From assembly GCA_034429275.1 (NCBI GenBank), contig DAOUFU010000053.1, forward strand, positions 55,573 through 119,572: a DNA stretch of 64,000 bases. The letters are read 5' to 3'. The stretch comes from DAOUFU01 sp034429275 (GTDB taxonomy: Bacteria; Chloroflexota; Anaerolineae; Aggregatilineales; Aggregatilineaceae). The notes beneath the pieces were generated by a model. That model was given only the letters and a program-made list of their open reading frames with translations, had not been told where the DNA came from and did not search any database. The translations under genes were made by a program, and so were the position numbers. Below, piece after piece: positions 62,579 to 64,000 of this stretch; the first letter of the stretch is position 1, and each line of letters begins with the position of its first letter.

Positions 62579-63514
62579 ATGAACAAACTCGTCATTCTTT
62601 TTAAGCCCGCCACCCGCAGCGCATCATTTGATATGGACTTCACCCGCAGCCTGGACTTGCTGAATAAGATGCCGGGTGTGCAGCGCATCCGCACTTCGGC
62701 GATTCTTGGCAGCCCGATGGGAAGCCCAGCCTATCACCAGATGGTCGAAGTGTTGTTCGAGACCTTCGACGCGCTCGATTCGGCGCTCACCTCCCCCGAA
62801 GGTGTCGTTGCCGGCAAGCATTTGATCGCATTTGGCGGCACAGACGTAGACATCCTGTTTGCGGAAGAACAAATCCCAACCTTCCAACCTTTTACGCCGG
62901 AGATTCTGCAATCCTATCTCGATCAGCAGGGCATCCCTGCCGAAATCGTACGTCCTGGCCGCCCGACACCCACCGTCGCCGCCGCTGCCAAAGCATTGGA
63001 CGTGGACCAGGAACAAATCGTGAAGTCGGTGCTGTTTCTGGTGAATGATCGCCCGTTTCTGGCGTTGGGGTGTGGCCAGCGCCGGGTGGATTCGCGCAAA
63101 ATCGCTGCGCGTCTCAATGTCGAGCCGCGCCTGGTCAAGCTGGCGACGGCGGAGGAAGTCCAGGCGATCACCGGTTACGCCGTAGGAACAGTTCCTCCCT
63201 TTGGGTTCAAGGCGGGCCGCATCCCCACCTTTATGGACCCGGACATCCAGCGTTTCGAGACCGTCTATGCCGGTGGAGGCGGGATGGATGCGCTGTTGAA
63301 GATCACCAGCGCTGACCTGATGCGTGTCACCAACGCGGAAGGGCGCGTGATGCTGCACAGGCCAGCGGCGAGCACGCCTGCACCTGTCCAGTCACCTGCC
63401 GCCGCCCCGGCGGAACTGGGATCGGATACAGCGCCAGAGTCCACCGGGCCAAACCCCAACACGCCGGACGCCAGCGCGCCCAAAAATGACGCGCCACCCA
63501 ACAGCGAGGCTTGA
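62579..63514 (+). CDS. EthD-like and YbaK/aminoacyl-tRNA deacylase fusion protein
   Basis: 311 residues from ATG at 62579, since residues 1-100 are an intact EthD-like dimeric barrel (LVILFKPATRSASFDMDFTR, MVEVLFETFDALDSAL). Residues about 110-265 form a YbaK/prolyl-tRNA editing domain (LDQQGIPAEIVRPGRPTPTV, DQEQIVKSVLFLVNDRPFL, GYAVGTVPPFGF), which hydrolyses mischarged tRNA such as Cys-tRNA(Pro). The remaining 45 residues are Pro/Ala-rich and disordered. Both modules are known alone; this order is unfamiliar to me. The editing-domain Lys (IVKS) is present. It lies just before tRNA-Arg. Confidence 0.85.
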   Translation: MNKLVILFKPATRSASFDMDFTRSLDLLNKMPGVQRIRTSAILGSPMGSPAYHQMVEVLFETFDALDSALTSPEGVVAGKHLIAFGGTDVDILFAEEQIPTFQPFTPEILQSYLDQQGIPAEIVRPGRPTPTVAAAAKALDVDQEQIVKSVLFLVNDRPFLALGCGQRRVDSRKIAARLNVEPRLVKLATAEEVQAITGYAVGTVPPFGFKAGRIPTFMDPDIQRFETVYAGGGGMDALLKITSADLMRVTNAEGRVMLHRPAASTPAPVQSPAAAPAELGSDTAPESTGPNPNTPDASAPKNDAPPNSEA

Positions 63515-63538
63515 CGATCCACACAATACTGGTACAAT
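63511..63538 (+). promoter_or_regulatory. Promoter of the tRNA-Arg gene
   Basis: TTGACG (63511-63516), 16-bp spacer, TACAAT (63533-63538), ending 14 bp before the tRNA 5' end. It overlaps the stop codon of the upstream gene. Confidence 0.65.
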
Positions 63539-63552
63539 TTACCGGTAGAAAA

Positions 63553-63627
63553 GCCCCCATAGCTCAGAGGATAGAGCGTTGCCCTCCGGAGGCAGAGGCC
63601 CAGGTTCGAGTCCTGGTGGGGGTACCA
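63553..63627 (+). tRNA. tRNA-Arg (anticodon CCG)
   Basis: 75 nt with encoded CCA. Acceptor arms GCCCCCA and TGGGGGT (one G-U), anticodon stem TTGCC/GGCAG with loop CTCCGGA, T-loop TTCGAGT. The anticodon CCG reads the Arg codon CGG. A clear terminator follows. Confidence 0.93.
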
Positions 63628-63642
63628 AAGGTGTTCTGGAAC

Positions 63643-63671
63643 AAACCAGCGTCAACTTCGCTGGTTTTTTT
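63643..63671 (+). terminator. Rho-independent terminator of tRNA-Arg
   Basis: 9-bp stem (63643-63651 with 63659-63667), 7-nt loop, T7 run. It separates tRNA-Arg from the opposing selC gene. Confidence 0.85.
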
Positions 63672-63707
63672 GTTGATCAAACTGAGGCTAAGGAGATGAG
63701 GAAAAAG

Positions 63708-63803
63708 CGGGAGTGTATGGGAGTCGAACCCACCGCGGCCCGTGCTGAACGACCCGCCGCCGATTTTGAAGACCGGGAAGCCCACCGGGACTCATACACC
63801 CCC
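63708..63803 (-). tRNA. selC: Selenocysteine tRNA (anticodon TCA)
   Basis: 96 nt on the minus strand, CCA not encoded. The features that mark tRNA-Sec are all present: an 8-bp acceptor (GGGGGTGT with ACACTCCC), a 6-bp D-stem (GAGTCC with GGGCTT) with 4-nt loop CGGT, anticodon loop CTTCAAA with TCA, a long variable arm, a 5-bp T-stem (GTGGG/CCCAT) with TTCGACT, and discriminator G. It delivers selenocysteine at UGA codons with a SECIS. selA, selB and selD are not in the window. Confidence 0.95.
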
Positions 63804-63820
63804 ATCAACGATCTGCATCG

Positions 63821-63850
63821 ACTATACCTCAGCCGTTCACTCCGCCGCAA
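63821..63850 (-). promoter_or_regulatory. Possible selC promoter
   Basis: Minus strand TTGCGG (63850-63845), 18-bp spacer, TATAGT (63826-63821), 17 bp before the tRNA 5' end. The -35 box is weak. Confidence 0.45.
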
Positions 63851-63946
63851 GCCTCAGCTACTAGGCGGCCAGGGCAAACGCATCAAAATTCGGATAAAGG
63901 CAGCGGAGCGGTAGAATCCATCTCAAACAAGCGAAACGAGGGCGAG

Positions 63947-64000
63947 ATGGGTGACCAAGCGCGAACGAGTCTGGAAGACTACTTTGGCGATATGCCAGAC
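63947..64000 (+). CDS. Start of an unidentified gene (cut by window edge)
   Basis: ATG at 63947 with GAGG 8 bp upstream opens 18 codons (MGDQARTSLEDYFGDMPD) to the window end. The length is too short for a family call. A LxDYFxDMPD-like start recalls some transposase N-termini, but that is a guess. Confidence 0.3.
   Translation, partial: MGDQARTSLEDYFGDMPD

Noticed and set aside
63564..63785. 73-codon open frame on the minus strand (GFPVFKIGGG...)
   Set aside because: It is a translation through the tRNA-Sec gene, a common false call.

Overview
The window comes from a GC-rich bacterial chromosome. It is most likely a member of the Chloroflexota, of an Anaerolineae-like type. Support for this is the set of membrane or secreted proteins with long Thr/Pro-rich linkers, several LysM proteins, stand-alone proline dehydrogenase, REC-linked class III adenylyl cyclase, an Os1348/NHLP-type leader peptide and a Cys-rich PSP1/RicT protein. 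This placement is inferred from gene content and was not computed. No phage, insertion sequence or CRISPR array is visible; only the last 54 bases might open a new element.

Layout. 1-8.3 kb: proteases, an orphan CoA-transferase alpha subunit, citrate synthase, and a divergent succinate dehydrogenase operon whose two membrane anchors are fused in one protein. 8.4-25 kb: housekeeping and signalling genes (deoxynucleoside kinase, REC-adenylyl cyclase, lipid kinase, histidine kinases, purA, M20 and PIG-L hydrolases, RicT, LysM and M23 cell-wall proteins, a Crp-family regulator, a homocysteine methyltransferase). 25-33.7 kb: LysM/DUF192 genes, then a minus-strand operon hydB-hydG-hydD-hydA for a group 3b [NiFe] hydrogenase, followed by its maturation protease and a two-component pair. 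A perfect TGTGA-N6-TCACA site lies upstream of it. 34-43 kb: PQQ-type dehydrogenase, fumarylacetoacetase-like hydrolase, a secreted tandem rhodanese, and a redox locus around a LysR gene: an 11-heme lipoprotein cytochrome on one side, and an 8-heme cytochrome, Tat-type ferredoxin and NrfD subunit on the other. 43-56 kb: a degenerate M28 protein, VIT/VWA protein, proline dehydrogenase, RmlC, aldo/keto reductase, DHOD-like flavoprotein and a csoR-copZ-copA copper operon. 56-64 kb: rny, recX, a structured intergenic region, radA, a VanW protein, an EthD-YbaK fusion, and two tRNAs.

The most notable result joins two distant places. The 11-heme cytochrome gene (37271-38740, minus) is interrupted by one in-frame TGA at codon 101, and the reading frame is intact on both sides. 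The export signal and first heme lie upstream of the TGA; ten heme motifs lie downstream. Seventeen bases after the TGA is the loop of a perfect 6-bp stem with a GTT loop, the geometry of a bacterial SECIS element. At 63708-63803 (minus) the window carries selC, the selenocysteine tRNA with anticodon TCA. The cytochrome is therefore a strong candidate for a selenocysteine-containing multiheme cytochrome. I do not recall such a family being well described. A nonsense mutation remains the alternative.

Other signals worth attention are a possible cAMP circuit (adenylyl cyclase, Crp-type regulator and CRP-type operator at the hydrogenase operon), a TAA at codon 3 of copA, catalytic-residue loss in M28-like and S51-like proteins, and a structured, promoter- and terminator-bounded non-coding stretch upstream of recX.
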